From positions 1 through 41,208 of the forward strand of contig CAIPTO010000011.1 of NCBI GenBank assembly GCA_903867985.1: a DNA stretch of 41,208 nucleotides, given 5' to 3'. Positions 38,392-41,208 of the stretch are shown one piece after another. The stretch comes from an uncultured Elusimicrobia bacterium. Lineage in GTDB: Bacteria; Elusimicrobiota; Elusimicrobia; Elusimicrobiales; UBA9959. Position numbers and translations under genes: made by a program. Each line of letters begins with the position of its first letter. The stretch's first letter is position 1. The notes under the pieces were generated by a model that saw only the letters and a program-made list of their open reading frames with translations, did not search any database and had not been told where the DNA came from.

Positions 38392-41208
38392 CTATATCTG
38401 CGTCGGGATTCCCATGTAATCTTTTAATTCGGCTACGGGGCGCATTTCGCTGTCGAAGGCGTATGCGTCGTAAAGGGTCTTCCCGTCTTCCGTGGTCCCC
38501 TTGTAGACGGCGTAAGTGTAGAGCCGGTCGGGGTCCGGATTGTTATCGTAAATCACAACCTGCCCCACTCCGTCAGGGAGCATCATCTTCCTGTCAAAGT
38601 GAATGTCGCGCCAGCCGCAGGTCTGGAACAGGGCCTCCAGCACCATGGGGTGGAACAGCAGGGCCGGGGTTTTTACGCGCCACAGCGCGGCCACCGGCTT
38701 TTTGAAAACGCCCAGGACCGCGTCCCTTTCTATTGAAAGTATTCCGTCCAGCACGCGGAAGCTGGGGCCGTGAAAATAGATATTATAAATTTCCTCAGCC
38801 GTAATTTTATATTTGGCGTGTTTGGGCAGTTCCGGCTTGTCCAGACCTTCCCAACCGCCCTTGGCTGGGCCGGGTTCATAGCGCGCCGAAAAATGTGTTT
38901 TGGTGGCGCCCAGTTTTACCCCTTTGGCGTTTACAAAGTCGGATTCTATCCGGAGGTCGTAGCCGCCGCGTTGAGCGTTGGCCCGCACCAGGGCGTTTAC
39001 CGGCTTACCGCGCAGCAGCTTTATAGGCACGGTGAAGCGCAGGTCTTTGAGGACCCTGGGTTTTTCTCCGGAAACAGCGGCCGCAGCCTCGGCGAAAGTC
39101 TCAATGCCCATGACGCCCGGCAGGTAAGGAGTGCCGTTAATTGCGTGATCAGCCAGGTACGGGTCTTTCTCTACCGAGAATTCCTTGGCCGCCTCAAGTT
39201 CAAGACCCTTCACATTTTTAGCCGCGCGCTCCAGAAAATGAAACTCCGAGCCGCTCGCGTCGGGGAAGTTCGGATCAAAGCGGAGCTGCTTATCCCAATC
39301 AAGTTTTCCCAGGCTGCCGGAAAGCACGATTTCCGGCACCTTGCCGTAGACCAGTTCGTCGGCCAGCGCGTTCATGCCCTCCTCGGGATAGAGAAAGTCC
39401 AGCTCCTGCGATTTTAAAAACGCTTCAACTCCGGGACGTATGCCCATTCCGATATTGGCATAGGCTGTCATATCGACGCCGAAGGCCCGAACGCCCTTGT
39501 TTGTCAGACTTATGGCCAGTTTGGCTATATAATCGGAAGCGGCGGCATAGTCGGATTGGCCGAGGTTGCCGAACTTGCCGGCTATAGATGAGATCATCAC
39601 CCAGAAGCCTTTTTCTTTTACGATTCCGGACTTAAGCATGTTTATGGCGCTGTTCGCCTTGGTGTTGAAGATCAGGAAGAATTCTTCCAGGGTCTTATCC
39701 ACCACAAGTTTTGAGCGCTCCAAGCCGGCGAAATGCGCAATGCCGTCCACTTGTCCAAGATCGGCCTTTATATTGTTCATGACCGAGTCTAATACTTCTT
39801 TGTTGTTGAGGTCACATCGGTAATAGTTGACTTTAACACCCAGCGCTTTCAGTTCCTCTATGGAACGGTAGAGCTGGGCGGAATCCTTAATCCGGGTGAA
39901 TTCTTTTTCCAGTATCGCCGGAGTCGCTTTATCCATTTTCGCTTTCAGTTCCTGCCAGAGCGTTCCGGTCTTGTAGGTCTTGAGTTCTGATTCGCTCATG
40001 GCGGCGAAACGGGCGGAGTCGGCGTTAAGCTCTATGATGTCAAGGATGACGATATGCGGTTTGTGCTGCGCCGCTATAGTTCTGGCGAACAGAGCCCCGA
40101 GGCCGCGGCCGCCGCCGGTTATAATTACCTTCCTGCCTTTGAGAGGTGTGCGTTCCTTGTCTTTCTCCAGCAGTTCCGGCTTACCGATGAGCGTCCAGCG
40201 TTTATTTTCGGCATAGCCGATAGCCAGGCGCTTGTCGGAATAAAGTATCTCGTAAAAAGTTTTCTGGACCATGGTCTGGGAAGAAGCGTGCGGTTCGAAG
40301 TCCAGAAGCTTAACGATGCTCTTATCAAGTTCTTTCCTGAGACACAGCGTTATGCCGTGTATCGCGCCATAGACCGGGTCGTAAACTTCCCGTGTCTTGT
40401 AGCCGAAGCCGCCGTCCAGCGTTGTAACTACGGCCAGGAAAGTGGAATGTCCTTCCTCCAGTTTGTTCAGTCCGCCGTTAAAATACTTGCCGGCCAGGAA
40501 GAGAGGTATAGCGTAGCGTTTGAGGTCGTCGAACGCGTTGGTTTCCGCGCCCAAACCCTTGATGACGCAACCCATAAGATAGAATACTCCCTGCACATTG
40601 TCGTGGGCGGACGCGAAATCGGCCAAGGTTTTTTCCAACGCTGCCGGGTCCTTGAAATCAACCTGGATAGTGTCTTTAAGTTTGGTCTTGGCAGATGTGA
40701 ACACGAACGACTCTATCCTATGCTTGTTCAGTTCGGATCTGAACGCTTTAATAAGGTCCAGGTCTTCCCCGAAAATGATCACCGGCCTCTTTGAGGAGAG
40801 CTTTGTTATAACCTCGCTCTCAACCGGGGCCGGGATGATGGTCGGCACATAACGAATATGGCGTTTGGGATATGTCGGTTCCTGCTTCACCGGTTCCGGA
40901 TTCGGGAGTGGTTCGGTGATTAGAGGATTAGAGGACTGGAGGACTGGAGGATTAGTAACAGCCGCCGGAGGATTAGCGACAACTGGAACTGCCGCGCTGT
41001 CTTGCTGCCGCGCTGTCTTGCTACCCGTTTCATCCATTACATATTTTATGCAGTGTCTGATGGTCGGGTAATCTTTAAGCGACAGGTTCTCTTTCCTGGC
41101 GATACTGTAATGCTCGCGTATGGCGGCGAACAGTTCGGCCTGCTTGACCGTATCGATGCCGAGATCGGCTTCCATGTCGAGATCAAGTTCCAGCATATCC
41201 TTGGGATA
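38392..41208 (-). CDS. Polyketide/PUFA-synthase-type polypeptide, ACP-KR-DH part (5' end outside window)
   Basis: The frame is open through the window edge; 938 residues are visible. In order: an acyl-carrier-like domain (to about 41040) with ADLGIDTVKQAE, where Thr stands at the usual phosphopantetheine Ser; a Pro-rich linker (about 40870-41040) coded partly by repeats; a ketoreductase with structural half (VIIFGEDLDLIKAF) and catalytic half (VIITGGGRGLGALFA, WVMISSIAGKFGNLGQ, SDYAAASDY); and a double-hotdog dehydratase with DHAINGTPYLPGV (catalytic His) and FHPMVLEALFQTCGW (Glu where Asp is usual). This order resembles the end of PfaA-like synthases. Ketosynthase and acyltransferase domains would lie upstream of the visible part. 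A phosphopantetheinyl transferase gene is close by. The product is unknown. Confidence 0.88.
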   Translation of the reverse strand, partial: YPKDMLELDLDMEADLGIDTVKQAELFAAIREHYSIARKENLSLKDYPTIRHCIKYVMDETGSKTARQQDSAAVPVVANPPAAVTNPPVLQSSNPLITEPLPNPEPVKQEPTYPKRHIRYVPTIIPAPVESEVITKLSSKRPVIIFGEDLDLIKAFRSELNKHRIESFVFTSAKTKLKDTIQVDFKDPAALEKTLADFASAHDNVQGVFYLMGCVIKGLGAETNAFDDLKRYAIPLFLAGKYFNGGLNKLEEGHSTFLAVVTTLDGGFGYKTREVYDPVYGAIHGITLCLRKELDKSIVKLLDFEPHASSQTMVQKTFYEILYSDKRLAIGYAENKRWTLIGKPELLEKDKERTPLKGRKVIITGGGRGLGALFARTIAAQHKPHIVILDIIELNADSARFAAMSESELKTYKTGTLWQELKAKMDKATPAILEKEFTRIKDSAQLYRSIEELKALGVKVNYYRCDLNNKEVLDSVMNNIKADLGQVDGIAHFAGLERSKLVVDKTLEEFFLIFNTKANSAINMLKSGIVKEKGFWVMISSIAGKFGNLGQSDYAAASDYIAKLAISLTNKGVRAFGVDMTAYANIGMGIRPGVEAFLKSQELDFLYPEEGMNALADELVYGKVPEIVLSGSLGKLDWDKQLRFDPNFPDASGSEFHFLERAAKNVKGLELEAAKEFSVEKDPYLADHAINGTPYLPGVMGIETFAEAAAAVSGEKPRVLKDLRFTVPIKLLRGKPVNALVRANAQRGGYDLRIESDFVNAKGVKLGATKTHFSARYEPGPAKGGWEGLDKPELPKHAKYKITAEEIYNIYFHGPSFRVLDGILSIERDAVLGVFKKPVAALWRVKTPALLFHPMVLEALFQTCGWRDIHFDRKMMLPDGVGQVVIYDNNPDPDRLYTYAVYKGTTEDGKTLYDAYAFDSEMRPVAELKDYMGIPTQI
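40915..41025 (-). repeat. Octamer and 16-mer repeats in the ACP-KR linker of the synthase gene
   Basis: Plus-strand octamers TAGAGGAT, TAGAGGAC, TGGAGGAC, TGGAGGAT (40921-40952) match the repeat after ppiC (21863-21898). Then a 16-bp unit CTGCCGCGCTGTCTTG occurs twice exactly (40989-41004, 41005-41020), matching 141-180 in inverse orientation. Both are translated in frame as linker (SSNPLITEP, GSKTARQQDSAAV). Confidence 0.8.

Overview
The window reads as a piece of chromosome from an uncultured, probably anaerobic Gram-negative-type bacterium. It has a lipoprotein signal, a periplasmic-type PpiC foldase, a ferredoxin-type [NiFe] hydrogenase, and no respiratory NADH module or oxidases. The gene mix would fit Elusimicrobiota or another little-cultured phylum, but no rRNA or marker gene is present, so this placement is low-confidence inference. 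No tRNA, rRNA, CRISPR array, IS element or prophage gene was seen.

Layout. At 1-5.1 kb, after the 3' end of an unidentified gene, minus-strand genes encode an MFS carrier, an OPT oligopeptide transporter and an M20 peptidase, which together suggest peptide uptake and use. At 5.3-9.6 kb there are small housekeeping genes: a lipoprotein acid phosphatase, a radical SAM/SPASM protein, a DUF985 cupin overlapping D-aminoacyl-tRNA deacylase, a stand-alone Lrp/AsnC RAM domain, and a secreted protein overlapping a DUF192 protein. At 9.6-13.0 kb an operon holds a 106-aa unknown, a MutL/GlmL-like ASKHA ATPase and a 374-aa lipoyl-fold/KOW-like protein, with no mutase genes beside it. At 13.0-18.0 kb there is a glycan island (GT-C membrane glycosyltransferase, GT4 glycosyltransferase, B12-binding radical SAM enzyme). 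At 18.0-21.7 kb there are four co-directional membrane genes of unknown function, the first with an FN3-like domain.

At 33.5-21.9 kb, on the minus strand, a long operon encodes eleven subunits equivalent to the 11-subunit core of complex I (A, B, C, D, H, I, J, K plus three antiporter-like proteins). The catalytic subunit keeps both CxxC nickel-ligand motifs, so this is a group 4 [NiFe] hydrogenase. The operon ends with an MscS channel and a PpiC foldase. At 41.2-33.7 kb, also minus strand, lie a polyketide/PUFA-synthase-type polypeptide (ACP-KR-DH, cut by the window edge), a Na/Pi cotransporter, an Sfp-type phosphopantetheinyl transferase that could act on such carriers, and a biotin-dependent carboxyltransferase.

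The most unusual signal is not a gene. Many intergenic gaps are filled by degenerate tandem words, mostly 7 bp long, often followed by their reverse complement so that the whole element can fold back. At least six word families recur. The same families occur in frame inside the phosphopantetheinyl transferase, inside the ACP-KR linker of the synthase, and in the tail of the first partial gene. Two copies of one family form nearly identical leaders of about 95 bp, each with a TATAAT and a Shine-Dalgarno, in front of two unrelated genes. Three other transcription units (dtd, the phosphatase and the hydrogenase operon) have TATAAT only 6-7 nt before the ATG and no Shine-Dalgarno, suggesting leaderless mRNAs.
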